Assembly: GCF_000407185.1 (NCBI RefSeq)
Contig: NZ_KE136483.1
Location: 124,001-188,000 of the forward strand
DNA from: Enterococcus malodoratus ATCC 43197
Lineage (GTDB): Bacteria > Bacillota > Bacilli > Lactobacillales > Enterococcaceae
Length of the DNA: 64,000 nt
Direction: 5' to 3'
The position numbers were made by a program, and so were the translations under genes. The notes under the pieces are model-generated. The model was given only the letters and a program-made list of their open reading frames with translations, did not search any database and was not told the origin of the DNA. Numbering within the stretch: position 1 is the first letter of the stretch; every line of letters begins with the position of its first letter. This document shows, piece after piece, positions 10,097-19,454 of this stretch.

Positions 10097-10786
10097 GTGA
10101 ATAAAAAAGAGTTTTTGCGCGCTGTTTCAGGCGGCTTAATTGTTTCTTGCCAAGCGTTGCCAGGCGAACCGTTATATACAATGGAAGGAGGGATCATGCC
10201 TTTAATGGCGCTAGCAGCAAAAGAAGCGGGTGCGGTTGGCATTCGTGCCAATACAGTGAGAGACATTCTGCGAATTAAAGAAAAGGTTGATTTACCTATC
10301 ATAGGAATCATCAAGCAGACGTATCCTGAGTCGGATGTGTTTATCACGGCAACAATGAAAGAAGTCGATGCATTGATGGAAACCGGCGTCGAGGTTATTG
10401 CGCTAGATTGTACTTTGCGTCAACGTCCGGATAATCAGTCAGTCAATCAATTTATCAAACAAATCAAAGAAAAATACCCAGAGCAATTATTTATGGCTGA
10501 TATCGCGACTTTTGACGAGGGAATCAATGCTTGGCAAGCCGGAATGGACTTTGTAGGGACGACTTTGAGGGGCTACACCAAAGCAGATGCAACATCGAAT
10601 GCTGAGTTGGTAAAGGCTTTGGTGGATGAAGGCGTATCGGTTATTGCCGAAGGACAAATTCATACACCAGCAGAGGCCAGAAAAATACAGGATCTAGGAG
10701 CTGTAGGAGTTGTTGTCGGTGGAGCAATTACACGACCTAAAGAGATTGCGGAACGCTTTATTCAAGCGTTGAAGGAAGAAAGTTAG
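10097..10786 (+). CDS. nanE: N-acetylmannosamine-6-phosphate 2-epimerase
   Basis: A 229-residue TIM-barrel enzyme converting ManNAc-6-P to GlcNAc-6-P in the cytoplasm. [10 protein letters not shown] near residue 17, the catalytic-type Lys73 in IIKQTYPES and the Glu of AEGQIHTP match the NanE family. The start is GTG at 10097; GGAG 10 bases upstream supports it. It leads an operon with a PTS EIIBC and EIIA. No nanA lyase or nanK is beside it, so ManNAc itself, taken in as the 6-phosphate through the PTS, is the simplest substrate. Confidence 0.92.
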   Translation: MNKKEFLRAVSGGLIVSCQALPGEPLYTMEGGIMPLMALAAKEAGAVGIRANTVRDILRIKEKVDLPIIGIIKQTYPESDVFITATMKEVDALMETGVEVIALDCTLRQRPDNQSVNQFIKQIKEKYPEQLFMADIATFDEGINAWQAGMDFVGTTLRGYTKADATSNAELVKALVDEGVSVIAEGQIHTPAEARKIQDLGAVGVVVGGAITRPKEIAERFIQALKEES

Positions 10787-10848
10787 TCACTTTTTTATCA
10801 ATTCACTCAGTTGGAAAGTCATACATGTAAATTAAGGAGGAGAATAGA

Positions 10849-12351
10849 ATGTTTAAAAAGTTTTCACAGTTAGGGCGAGCGTTTATGCTGCCAATCGCTA
10901 TTTTGCCGGCGGCCGGATTGCTGTTGGGGTTAGGCGGGGCACTGACGAACGAAAGTGCAGTAGCTGCTTATCCATTTTTAAATCAACCGTGGCTGCAAAC
11001 GATTCTTAGCGTCATGAGTTTTGCCGGGAATGCTGTTTTTGCTAATCTAGCATTGATTTTCGCGATCGGTATCGCAGTTGGTTTGGCCAAAGGAGATAAA
11101 GGGACAGCAGGTTTAGCTGGGGGTGTCGCATTTCTAGTCTATACAGCTACAATCAGCGGGTTATTGGAATTGTTCTCTGCTAAAGACGCTAGTATCGACA
11201 CTGGTGTAGTCGGTTCAATCGTCATTGGGGGAACCGTTGCTTTCTTGCATAACCGCTATCGGAAAATCGAGCTTCCACAATTTTTAGGATTTTTTGGTGG
11301 ATCACGTTTTATTCCGATCGTTTCTTCGTTTAGCGCAATTGCGATTGGTTGTGTCTTCTATCTGATTTGGCCGCCGATTCAAAATGGCTTGGTCGTGGTT
11401 GGTCATCAAGTGGCACAAATGGGGAGTATCGGTTCATTCTTTTATGGCTTCTTGCTTCGGTTGACGGGGGCAGTCGGATTGCATCATACGATCTATCCAA
11501 TGTTTTGGTACACTTCTTTAGGTGGAGTGGAAACGGTTGCTGGCCAATCGATTTCCGGCGCACAAAATATTTTCTTTGCTCAATTAGCGGATTCTAGTCA
11601 TACTGGCTTATTCACATATGGAACGCGTTTCTTCGCTGGACGATTTGCAACAATGATGTTCGGGCTGCCGGCCGCATGTTATGCGATGTACCGGGCGATT
11701 CCCAAAGAAAACCGCAAGAAAAATGGCGGCTTATATTTTAGCGGTGCGTTGACTTCTTTCTTAACTGGGATCACCGAACCGATTGAGTATATGTTCTTAT
11801 TTGTAGCTCCATGGTTGTACGTGATTCATGCTTTTCTTGATGGGCTGTCATTCTATTTTGCTGATATCTTAAATATCCGCATCGGAAACTCATTTTCTGG
11901 CGGACTGATCGACTTCCTTTTATTTGGTGTTTTACAAGGAAATGATAAAACAAACTGGATAAAAGTGATTCCATTTGGGATAGCTTGGGCACTTATTTAC
12001 TTTTTTGTATTCAGTTTCTTTATTAAAAAATTCCGTGTAGCTATACCAGGAATGGAAAATGATGAAGACGTCTTAAATGAGGTCGATAATTCGGGTTCAA
12101 GTACTTTGCAAGAAGAAGCGTGGCAAATCATTGAAGCGTTAGGCGGAGATGAAAATATTGAAACGGTCACCGCCTGTGCGACACGATTGAGAGTTGCGGT
12201 GAAGCAAGGGGATCAAATTCAGAAACCGGTCTTTAAAAGGTTAGGCGCGACCGCTGTTTTTGAAGTTCAAGGCGGGATTCAAGCCGTATTTGGCGGAAAA
12301 GCAGATTTGTATAGTCAAGAAATCAATCAATTATTAGGTCGCGATGATTGA
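10849..12351 (+). CDS. PTS glucose-family EIIBC permease
   Basis: A 500-residue glucose/N-acetylglucosamine-class permease: EIIC membrane domain first (about 1-390, starting FKKFSQLGRAFMLPIAILPAA, with the GITEPIEY signature), then an EIIB domain whose phosphorylated Cys443 sits in TACATRLR. It imports and phosphorylates a sugar. Between nanE (62-base gap) and an EIIA gene (23-base gap), it most likely carries ManNAc or a related amino sugar; the exact sugar cannot be read from sequence. An AGGAGG site precedes the ATG. Confidence 0.9.
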   Translation: MFKKFSQLGRAFMLPIAILPAAGLLLGLGGALTNESAVAAYPFLNQPWLQTILSVMSFAGNAVFANLALIFAIGIAVGLAKGDKGTAGLAGGVAFLVYTATISGLLELFSAKDASIDTGVVGSIVIGGTVAFLHNRYRKIELPQFLGFFGGSRFIPIVSSFSAIAIGCVFYLIWPPIQNGLVVVGHQVAQMGSIGSFFYGFLLRLTGAVGLHHTIYPMFWYTSLGGVETVAGQSISGAQNIFFAQLADSSHTGLFTYGTRFFAGRFATMMFGLPAACYAMYRAIPKENRKKNGGLYFSGALTSFLTGITEPIEYMFLFVAPWLYVIHAFLDGLSFYFADILNIRIGNSFSGGLIDFLLFGVLQGNDKTNWIKVIPFGIAWALIYFFVFSFFIKKFRVAIPGMENDEDVLNEVDNSGSSTLQEEAWQIIEALGGDENIETVTACATRLRVAVKQGDQIQKPVFKRLGATAVFEVQGGIQAVFGGKADLYSQEINQLLGRDD

Positions 12352-12374
12352 TACGAAGGATTGGAGAATGAAGA

Positions 12375-12839
12375 ATGTTTGATTTATTCAAAAAGAAAAC
12401 GACAGATGCTTTCTTTGTACCTGTTGATGGTCAGTTCGTGCCATTAAGCGAAGTGGCTGATCCTGTATTTTCGCAAAAAATGATGGGGGAAGGCTACGGT
12501 ATTCAACCGACATCCACAGAAATCTATTCACCAGTCAAAGGTGTGGTGACGACTATTTTTCAAACGAAGCATGCGATTGGGCTGACAGGACATTCGGGGA
12601 CAGAAGTTTTGATCCACATTGGATTAGACACTGTGGAACTTGCAGGTAAACCTTTTGAAGTTCATGTTCACGAGGGACAAAAGGTTGATGAAAAAACGCT
12701 GCTGGTGACCGCAGATTTTGAGCAGATTCGAACTGCTGGTAAAGCAGACGTTGTCTTAACTTTATTAACAAACGGTGGAGAAAGCTTTGATTCACTAGAG
12801 AAGAAGTCGTTGAAGCACGGCGAGTTGCTAAAAAAATAA
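12375..12839 (+). CDS. PTS glucose-type EIIA protein
   Basis: A 154-residue soluble phosphocarrier of the EIIA-Glc class that passes phosphate from HPr to the neighbouring EIIB. The active-site His81 is in VLIHIGLDTV, and the second conserved His lies in GLTGHSGTE-type context just before it. The family length is about 150-170 residues. It completes the nanE-EIIBC-EIIA operon and is followed by a strong terminator. Confidence 0.92.
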   Translation: MFDLFKKKTTDAFFVPVDGQFVPLSEVADPVFSQKMMGEGYGIQPTSTEIYSPVKGVVTTIFQTKHAIGLTGHSGTEVLIHIGLDTVELAGKPFEVHVHEGQKVDEKTLLVTADFEQIRTAGKADVVLTLLTNGGESFDSLEKKSLKHGELLKK

Positions 12840-12843
12840 AATT

Positions 12844-12891
12844 AAACCGCTCAACCTAAGAAAACTTCTTAAGGTTGAGCGGTTTTTTATA
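12844..12891 (+). terminator. terminator of the nanE operon (possibly bidirectional)
   Basis: Perfect 14-bp arms AAACCGCTCAACCT (12844-12857) and AGGTTGAGCGGTTT (12872-12885) are followed by T6. The reverse strand also runs into a T-rich tract. Confidence 0.9.
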
Positions 12892-12897
12892 GCTAAA

Positions 12898-12930
12898 TGA
12901 TTGGTAATAAAATTAGGGTTTTACCAATCA
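12898..12930 (-). terminator. inverted repeat downstream of the SIS gene
   Basis: TGATTGGTAA and TTACCAATCA form perfect 10-base arms around 13 bases. It lies after the end of the minus-strand SIS gene, so a terminator is likely, though the following T-run on that strand is weak. Confidence 0.5.
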
Positions 12931-12945
12931 AATAGGGGGCTGAGA

Positions 12946-14046
12946 TTAAACGTAATCTTGAACGGCCGTCTTACTTTTGACCGCTTGAGAGAAATCAGTA
13001 AAGATCCGATTCGTGATATCAATGCCTTTTTCGCGGGAGATATACCAGCAAAAGACTTGGAAAGGAACGATTGCCAAATATGGCGCTTTGAACTCATCTG
13101 GGCAATTTCCTAAAGCTAGTGTATTCTCATCCTCTGCTTCATTTGACCGTAGGGAAATAGTGAAGACATGCTGAGTATGCTTTTGTTCGTAAGCTTTCAA
13201 TAGTCCCGCTTTTTCAATGATCTCAGGTTTTGCCGGAGTCTCAATGAAAAATAAACGATGCTCAGAGTTAAGCTCTAGGTAAGGCCCGTGCATGAAGGCT
13301 TCTAATTCAACGCCTGTTGAAGGGACGCGAATGGTCTCAGAAAATTTGGTTTCCATTTCTTTGGCAGTTCCAACCGCTGGTCCATAGGCGATCGAAGTAA
13401 ATCGCTGAGCCAATTGAAAGTCTTTCCGATGACTCTCGAAGAATGTCGTTGATTGTTCAATCACGTGATTAAAACGACTAGTCAATTCTAGAAACTCTTT
13501 CAGCTCATCAGTTTCTTGCTGAGAAGTGATCAGCCCTTTTTTCACTCCGATTCTTAGACCTACTAACATCAAAGCCAAAACGGTTGCAGAAAAGCCGACT
13601 GTTACATAACCAACTCGTTCACGACCTGAAAGGATATCCAATGTGGAGGTTGTGACTTTAGTGATCTCGCTGTTTGGAATACTTGTAACCGCCATGGTGT
13701 GGACGGCATGATGGTTGGTGATCTTGTCCATTGCTTCAATGGTCGATGTGCTTTGACCGCTTTGCGAAATTCCTAAAACAACCTGAAGCTGCGGATCAAT
13801 TTTTTCGTAGTGAGTGAAATTATAAGGCTCTTCAATCGCCAATTTTATATTTGCCATTTTTTCAATATAGTATTTGGCGCTTTTCGCGGCGTTGATACTG
13901 GAACCTGTGCCTAAAACGAGCCAGTTTTCATTATCCAAGCTCAGTCCATTAATAGCAGCATCGATATTCGTGGGGTAAGCATTGATCGCGGCCGTTAATA
14001 TTTCTTGTTCTTCTAAAATGTATGACAACATTGTAGGTTTAGACAT
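12946..14046 (-). CDS. double-SIS sugar-phosphate isomerase/deaminase (GlmS isomerase-like)
   Basis: A 366-residue protein made of two SIS domains (about 45-180 and 205-345) like the isomerase half of GlmS but without a glutaminase domain. The sugar-phosphate site reads GTGSSINAAK and ISQSGQSTST. Relatives include fructosamine-6-P deglycases and glucosamine-6-P deaminases. AAAGGAG stands 8 bases before the ATG. It is first-neighbour to a HAD phosphatase and LacI regulator on the same strand, so a role in amino-sugar-6-P catabolism is inferred, not shown. Confidence 0.8.
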   Translation of the reverse strand: MSKPTMLSYILEEQEILTAAINAYPTNIDAAINGLSLDNENWLVLGTGSSINAAKSAKYYIEKMANIKLAIEEPYNFTHYEKIDPQLQVVLGISQSGQSTSTIEAMDKITNHHAVHTMAVTSIPNSEITKVTTSTLDILSGRERVGYVTVGFSATVLALMLVGLRIGVKKGLITSQQETDELKEFLELTSRFNHVIEQSTTFFESHRKDFQLAQRFTSIAYGPAVGTAKEMETKFSETIRVPSTGVELEAFMHGPYLELNSEHRLFFIETPAKPEIIEKAGLLKAYEQKHTQHVFTISLRSNEAEDENTLALGNCPDEFKAPYLAIVPFQVFCWYISREKGIDITNRIFTDFSQAVKSKTAVQDYV

Positions 14047-14065
14047 CGTTTAGTCTCCTTTATAT

Positions 14066-14872
14066 TTAGTAAAAGTAATCCAGCAGAAATTTGGCGATGC
14101 CATCTTCTACATTGGTTTTCGTGATAAATTTCGCGTGACGTTTCAGTTCGTCGACCGCATTGCCCATCGCAACACTGACACCTGAAGCCTGCAGCATTTC
14201 CAAATCGTTTAAGCCATCCCCAAAACTGATAATGTTTTTTTGCGGGACTGCCAGATTTTTTCGGACAGCTTGGATCGCGGTAGCTTTGTTGACCCCTAAA
14301 GGAATCAGTTCGATATTATTCGGGTGAGATGAGGAGACGGACAAGAGCTGACTTTCTTCCAAAAATTTCCGGACGATCTCAAGCTCTGCCTCCCGATCAT
14401 CTGCAATGATTATCCCATTAATGATGCGAGGACTGACCGCCATCAAAGTTTCCAATGAATCAATAAATAGAAAATCTTCTTCAGTGTTGCCGATCCGCGA
14501 TTGATCATTTTTTTGCAGATAACTCGGAAGCTGCTGAGTATAAAAAATCGTATGCTCACCGAAGAAAAACATCGGCAATCGATGTTCGGTCATTGTTTGA
14601 TAGACGAACTGAAGAGCTTCATCTGATAATCGATTCTTATGGAGTGTCTCATTGATCGAATACACGCTGCCATTTGAAGCGATCACTTGAGTCTGCTCAT
14701 TCAATCGTTTGGCAATTTCACTTGCTGAAGAGTATTTTCTGCCAGTAGCGACATAAAACTGGTGGCCGGCTTGTTGCAGCTCACTGACGACCAACTTCGT
14801 GCGAGCCGAAATCTGTTGATCTTTAGTAACGAGAGTGCCATCGATATCCATAAAAATTAAGTGTTTATCCAT
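14066..14872 (-). CDS. Cof-type HAD-IIB phosphatase
   Basis: A 268-residue HAD hydrolase. The nucleophile motif FMDIDGTLV has Asp9 and Asp11, and the C-terminal motif SFGDGLNDLEML gives the Mg-binding acids. Such enzymes dephosphorylate sugar phosphates or cofactors. Its start codon touches the stop of the LacI gene upstream, and the SIS gene follows after 19 bases, so the three form one minus-strand operon. Substrate unknown. Confidence 0.88.
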   Translation of the reverse strand: MDKHLIFMDIDGTLVTKDQQISARTKLVVSELQQAGHQFYVATGRKYSSASEIAKRLNEQTQVIASNGSVYSINETLHKNRLSDEALQFVYQTMTEHRLPMFFFGEHTIFYTQQLPSYLQKNDQSRIGNTEEDFLFIDSLETLMAVSPRIINGIIIADDREAELEIVRKFLEESQLLSVSSSHPNNIELIPLGVNKATAIQAVRKNLAVPQKNIISFGDGLNDLEMLQASGVSVAMGNAVDELKRHAKFITKTNVEDGIAKFLLDYFY

Positions 14873-15931
14873 CTATTTTTGTATCCTTCCAATACCGCAG
14901 GATTCCCGAATAATCAATTCTGGTGAATGAATTTCTAAAGTATCCAACGGTTCTTCATTAATCATTTTCAAAAGATTGGTAACAGCCAATTTACCAAGAA
15001 ACTGGTTATGCTGATTGATGGTCGTAATTCTAGGAATCTGATAATCGCCGTCAGGAAAAGCATCGCAGCTGGCGATTGCGATATCTTTTGGACAGGATAG
15101 ACCATGATCGGCTAAGGCACGAAAAGCACCTAGAGCTACTCGGTCATTGATCGCTAATACCGCATCGGGAAGTGGACCTTGTTTGATGAGTGTATCCATA
15201 TTTTGATAGCCATCTTCTGTATAAAAATCACTTAGAAGAATCAGTGACGGATCAAAGGTACTGTACAAGGAAATCACTTTCTCGAAAGCTTGAACTCTTT
15301 GCGTCGTTATTTTGACGCTAGGCTCCCCGCCGATAAAACCAATGCTTCGGTGACCAAGAGCCAACAGATGCTGCACAGAAAGAAAGACACCTTTTTCTAA
15401 ATCCCGTTCGATAAAGACGTAGCTGCAGTTTTCTTGCTTTTGTCCAATAATCAGGACAGGTACTTGGCTGTTCAGCTGTTCAAGTGTATGCAGATATTCT
15501 GGATTTGGTTCATCTCGATCGATTTCTCCCCCGAGAATCAGTACGCCATCGACCTTCTTCTCAAAAATCGTATTGAAGGTATCTCGTTCAGCGAAACTGC
15601 TGTCTGCTTTTTTTTGACGGCCAGCAGTCATAGTATTAAAAAGTAAAAGGGAATAGTTTTGTTCAAAACTAGCCAGCTCGATTTCAGAAACCAATGAAGT
15701 AAAGTAAGGGTTGGTGATATCCGAAACAACTACTGCAAGGGTTTTCGTTTTATTGGAAATCATGCCGCGAGCCAACATACTTGGTTGGAAACCTTCTTTT
15801 TCAATCACTGCTTGGACCTTGGCCCGTTTAGCAGGTGAAACGGAAGGGTGATTATTCAAAACGCGGGAAACTGTCGAAACAGACACACCGCTTTCTTTTG
15901 CAATTTCTTTAATTGTTATTGTCTTTTTCAT
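14873..15931 (-). CDS. LacI-family transcription regulator
   Basis: A 352-residue repressor: helix-turn-helix at about 3-48 (TIKEIAKESGVSVSTVSRV) followed by a periplasmic-binding-protein-like sensor domain (FIGGEPSV, AINDRVALGA). ATG at 15931 has AGGAGG 7 bases upstream; a longer frame to 16030 lacks such a site. It heads the minus-strand LacI-HAD-SIS operon and is divergent from ROK-GH9-EIIC. Palindromes of the LacI type in the shared intergenic region (15991 and 16084) suggest it controls both directions. Confidence 0.9.
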   Translation of the reverse strand: MKKTITIKEIAKESGVSVSTVSRVLNNHPSVSPAKRAKVQAVIEKEGFQPSMLARGMISNKTKTLAVVVSDITNPYFTSLVSEIELASFEQNYSLLLFNTMTAGRQKKADSSFAERDTFNTIFEKKVDGVLILGGEIDRDEPNPEYLHTLEQLNSQVPVLIIGQKQENCSYVFIERDLEKGVFLSVQHLLALGHRSIGFIGGEPSVKITTQRVQAFEKVISLYSTFDPSLILLSDFYTEDGYQNMDTLIKQGPLPDAVLAINDRVALGAFRALADHGLSCPKDIAIASCDAFPDGDYQIPRITTINQHNQFLGKLAVTNLLKMINEEPLDTLEIHSPELIIRESCGIGRIQK

Positions 15932-15988
15932 GAGAGAGCGCCTCCTAGAAATTAGTTTAGGGGAGGAGTGAAAAAAAAGCAAGATATT

Positions 15989-16008
15989 TTTGGTAACGTT
16001 TCTAAATG
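15989..16008. promoter_or_regulatory. imperfect LacI-type operator, copy A
   Basis: TGGTAACGTTTCTA (15991-16004) matches 12 of 14 positions of the perfect palindrome at 16084. The 20 bases 15989-16008 recur exactly inside the ROK gene at 16932-16951. Confidence 0.6.
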
Positions 16009-16020
16009 TCCAAAAAACTG

Positions 16021-16050
16021 TTGACAGCAAGAATACTCACAGGGTATTAT
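16021..16050 (+). promoter_or_regulatory. promoter of ROK-GH9-EIIC operon
   Basis: TTGACA (16021-16026) and TATTAT (16045-16050) with an 18-bp spacer; the perfect operator lies downstream of it, before the start codon. Confidence 0.75.
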
Positions 16051-16083
16051 GACTCTTGAAAACGGAAACATATTATTTCTATT

Positions 16084-16097
16084 TGGTAACGTTACCA
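16084..16097. promoter_or_regulatory. perfect LacI-family operator
   Basis: TGGTAACGTTACCA is a perfect 14-bp palindrome with the central CG typical of LacI-family sites, between the promoter at 16021-16050 and the ROK start codon. Confidence 0.8.
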
Positions 16098-16113
16098 GAA
16101 TTTGAGGTGTAGA

Positions 16114-17076
16114 ATGACACAAACGGTTTTAGCAGTTGATCTAGGCGGAACCAAGATATTAGTTGGTGAGGTCATGCCTGCTGGGGAGATTCTCGCGAGT
16201 GAGAAATACCCATCAACAGTAGTCGATCAGCGAAGTGCAGCAGAAAAAATAAAAACAGCAATTAGAAGTTACTTACAACAGCATGTCATTCATGGCGATT
16301 TAATCGGAATCGGTATTTGTGTCGTAGGTCGGGTAAATACGGAGCAAGGAGAATGGCTGGAGATTCATCCGAGTCTTTCTGATCCGATCTTTTTAGCTGA
16401 GGAAATCACCCAAGCTTTTCAGCTTCCGTGCTGGCTTACAAATGATGTATCCGGAGCGGCTTTAACAGAAAGTATCTTAGGCATCGGTCAGGAAACAGGA
16501 AACTTTGTGTATATCAATATTGGAACAGGCATTGCTGCCCGTGTGGTCGCTGATAATCATGTGATCAAGGGTGGAAATTTTAATGCTGGCGAGGTAGGTC
16601 ATATGGTCGTGGACATGATGAGCGATGATCTTTGCAGTTGCGGCAGAAAAGGCTGTGTTGAACTGTTTTCTTCGGGTTTGGGCATGCATAACCAGACAGT
16701 GAAGTTTGCCTCAGAATACCCAGATACGATTTTAACGATCGAAGAGGACAGACGTGTAAGCTTTCAAGAGCTGATCACAGCCTACGAAGCAAATGATCCG
16801 CTAGCTAAAAAAGTTGTGGATCAATCATTGCGCGCGGTGGCGGCATTAACGATGAATTTGATTCGAGTAAGCGATCCAGAAGCAGTCATTTTTGGCGGCG
16901 GTGTAATGAATGACGGCTGGTTTTTGAATCATTTGGTAACGTTTCTAAATGCGAAAACGATCCGCTTTGTAACGAAAGGTATGCGTGTGACGGCACTTGA
17001 CCCGAATGAAGTGGCCCTAAAAGGCGCTGCAACATTAGCATTTATTATGGAGAAAGGAGTGAAAACTTATGCATGA
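16114..17076 (+). CDS. ROK-family sugar kinase
   Basis: A 320-residue ROK kinase. The ATP-binding motif DLGGTK is at the N-terminus and the zinc motif CSCGRKGCVE is present near residue 178. Members phosphorylate glucose, GlcNAc, ManNAc or related sugars. ATG 16114 with GAGGTG upstream is chosen over TTG 16102. It overlaps the GH9 gene by 8 bases, so the kinase probably phosphorylates the monosaccharide released by GH9. A second copy of the upstream operator sequence lies inside this coding region (16932-16951). Confidence 0.9.
   Translation: MTQTVLAVDLGGTKILVGEVMPAGEILASEKYPSTVVDQRSAAEKIKTAIRSYLQQHVIHGDLIGIGICVVGRVNTEQGEWLEIHPSLSDPIFLAEEITQAFQLPCWLTNDVSGAALTESILGIGQETGNFVYINIGTGIAARVVADNHVIKGGNFNAGEVGHMVVDMMSDDLCSCGRKGCVELFSSGLGMHNQTVKFASEYPDTILTIEEDRRVSFQELITAYEANDPLAKKVVDQSLRAVAALTMNLIRVSDPEAVIFGGGVMNDGWFLNHLVTFLNAKTIRFVTKGMRVTALDPNEVALKGAATLAFIMEKGVKTYA
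16932..16951. promoter_or_regulatory. intragenic copy of the LacI-type operator
   Basis: These 20 bases, including TGGTAACGTTTCTA, equal 15989-16008 exactly. They encode ordinary ROK residues (LVTFLNA), so this would be an auxiliary operator about 0.94 kb from the first, suited to DNA looping. Confidence 0.45.
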
Positions 17077-19450
17077 TTTTAAACAAGCGGTAAAGGCGAC
17101 AGGCTATATTCATCGACCGTTGCCATTGGACAATGATCGTTCATTTGAAAAACAGCAATTAGAAAAAGAAGTGATAGCGAGCCGTCGACGGTTGACTAAC
17201 AGCTTTGAAAATTGGCAGCATCGCGGACGAGGTGAGATCAAAAAAACCGAGGAAACCGTCACTTTGTTGAGTGCTGCTCGTTATGATACTTGGCCTGAAG
17301 GTGCAGCAGAGGATGGAGACTATATTAATTTCGGTGAGGTCGGGGCGTATCTGCCAATTCAAAAAGAAGACTGGACAGAATTTACTCAAATCAAGCTGGA
17401 TGTCTCGGCTGACTGTCTCAATGCGGTTAATCCGAATATCACGATCACATTGGAAAATGACGGGGAGATCAAAATTCCGGATATCTATAATCGTGAAGGA
17501 ACGCATGTCATTAATTTAGAAGGACAGGAACAGCACACGTATGTCTTGGACATCAGTAATTTGCCAAGAGACGTGGTAACCGGCATTCGTATTTTTAGCG
17601 GAGCAAATGGTTCTTATATGAATTTGAAAGGTCGGCTCAGCTATACTATCAGCAAACTATTTTTAGAGAAAAATCTGCACAGTACCTCTGCTAAGGGGTG
17701 GCAAGTACCAAGTAAGGAAATCATTTTTTCACATATCGGCTATCATCCCGATTATTCCAAAACAGCAATTATCAACCACGAAGATTTTACAGCGACAACT
17801 TTTGAACTAAAAAGGGCCGATCAAGTTGTATTTCAAGCAGAAATTCAAAAAGCATCAACAGCAAATGGCACCTTTGGGCTGTTGGATTTTTCAGCTATCA
17901 CTGAGCCAGGCAGCTATTATCTGCAAATAGATGATATTAAAACGCCAGATTTCCAGATCGGAAAAGTTTCGACCTTAAAATTCGATTCAATTTGGAAGTC
18001 GTTGAACTTTATTTTCTGTGAACGCTGCGGTTGTCCAGTCCATGGGATTCATGGAACGTGCCATGAAGACTTAACCGTGGAATATAAAGGTTCGTTAGTC
18101 AGTTTTAATGGTGGTTGGCATGATGCGGGCGACCTTTCACAGCAATTAGTTCAAACGGCCGAGGTGACCAGCAGTTTATTTGAAACAGCGGAAACGGTTA
18201 AGGATCAGCCGGATCTGTATCTGCGGTTAATTGAAGAGGGCGAGTGGGGAATTGATTTTATTTTGAAGACGCGTCTGGATGAAGGATATCGGGTGACTAG
18301 CGCCGGTATTACTCGCTGGACTGACAATCGTATCGGCACGATGGATGATGCCGTACCGCGAATTCACAACAGTCCTTATGACAATTTCTTGATCACGGGA
18401 CTTTTGGCGAAGATCATCAAATCCTTACCGCAAGATTACGCGATGAAAGCACAGTTGATGCAAGTAGTAAAAGAAGATTATCACTATGCTTTGGCTGGAT
18501 TTCAAAAAACGGGATTTAAGCATGAGCCGATTTTTTGGGAGCATACCTATAATACGTCAAAGAGTACTTTCTTAGCGACGATGGCATGGACGGCTGCTCT
18601 AATGTATCAGTTGACGGAAGAGGAAGATTATCGAGAACAGATGACGGAATGGTTTGATGGTTTGCTTTCTTGCCAAGAACAAGCCGGTCTTGAGTTATCA
18701 GATGGCACTCTTCTTAATGGGATGTTTTATCGGGATGAAACGCATAAGGTCTTTCAGCATTTCAATCATCAAGCTCGGGAACATTTGTATGCTTTAGCTT
18801 TTGAAGAGGTTTTGGCGGCTTCGCCAAAACGTGAAAAAGGCGATGAGTGGCTTATCCAGGCAAATAACTACGCCGATTATTTGGACTATTTGGGTCAATT
18901 TACCGATCCATATCCAATGTATGCCAGCGGAATTTATCACGAAGACGAATGGCAGGATAAAGAAAGTTTCTATAAACAGCATTTATTAGTAGATGACGAA
19001 GCAGAAACGAGTTATCAGGAGCAGTTAAAACAGGGGATAAAAGTTGGTGAAGGATTATATATCAAACGTTTCCCTGTATGGTTCTCTTTCCGCGGCAATA
19101 ATGGCATCTTACTTTCGATGGGAAAAAGCGCCGCTGTGATGGGACGCATACTGGATCGCCGAACACTGCTGGACAAAGCTCATCAACAACTCCAATGGAT
19201 GGTCGGGAAAAATCCGTTTGGACAATCTATGATCTATGGCGAAGGATACAATTATCCGCAGCAATACTCGGTTTCTTCTGGAGAAATCACAGGTGAGATG
19301 CCTGTTGGGATGCAGACATTTGGCAACGAGGATCAACCTTATTGGCCTCAGTTCAATAATGCGACGTATAAAGAAGTGTGGGTTGGTGTTGCAGGCAAGT
19401 GGTTGTCATTAGTAGCTGATTTAATTAAATCTGAAAATAAGGGAGATTAA
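17069..19450 (+). CDS. cytoplasmic glycoside hydrolase family 9 enzyme
   Basis: A 793-residue GH9 protein: an N-terminal region of about 220 residues, an Ig-like CelD_N domain (about 225-310), then the (alpha/alpha)6 barrel. The catalytic GGWHDAGD carries Asp352 and Asp355; the Glu of TYKEVW (E769) is the likely acid. A Cys/His cluster CERCGCPVHG before the barrel resembles the GH9 zinc site. There is no signal peptide, so it acts on imported sugars. GH9 contains cellulases and also exo-beta-glucosaminidases; beside an amino-sugar block and a ROK kinase, a glucosaminidase or cello-oligosaccharide role is inferred. It overlaps ROK and precedes EIIC by 4 bases. Confidence 0.88.
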   Translation: MHDFKQAVKATGYIHRPLPLDNDRSFEKQQLEKEVIASRRRLTNSFENWQHRGRGEIKKTEETVTLLSAARYDTWPEGAAEDGDYINFGEVGAYLPIQKEDWTEFTQIKLDVSADCLNAVNPNITITLENDGEIKIPDIYNREGTHVINLEGQEQHTYVLDISNLPRDVVTGIRIFSGANGSYMNLKGRLSYTISKLFLEKNLHSTSAKGWQVPSKEIIFSHIGYHPDYSKTAIINHEDFTATTFELKRADQVVFQAEIQKASTANGTFGLLDFSAITEPGSYYLQIDDIKTPDFQIGKVSTLKFDSIWKSLNFIFCERCGCPVHGIHGTCHEDLTVEYKGSLVSFNGGWHDAGDLSQQLVQTAEVTSSLFETAETVKDQPDLYLRLIEEGEWGIDFILKTRLDEGYRVTSAGITRWTDNRIGTMDDAVPRIHNSPYDNFLITGLLAKIIKSLPQDYAMKAQLMQVVKEDYHYALAGFQKTGFKHEPIFWEHTYNTSKSTFLATMAWTAALMYQLTEEEDYREQMTEWFDGLLSCQEQAGLELSDGTLLNGMFYRDETHKVFQHFNHQAREHLYALAFEEVLAASPKREKGDEWLIQANNYADYLDYLGQFTDPYPMYASGIYHEDEWQDKESFYKQHLLVDDEAETSYQEQLKQGIKVGEGLYIKRFPVWFSFRGNNGILLSMGKSAAVMGRILDRRTLLDKAHQQLQWMVGKNPFGQSMIYGEGYNYPQQYSVSSGEITGEMPVGMQTFGNEDQPYWPQFNNATYKEVWVGVAGKWLSLVADLIKSENKGD

Positions 19451-19454
19451 AACA

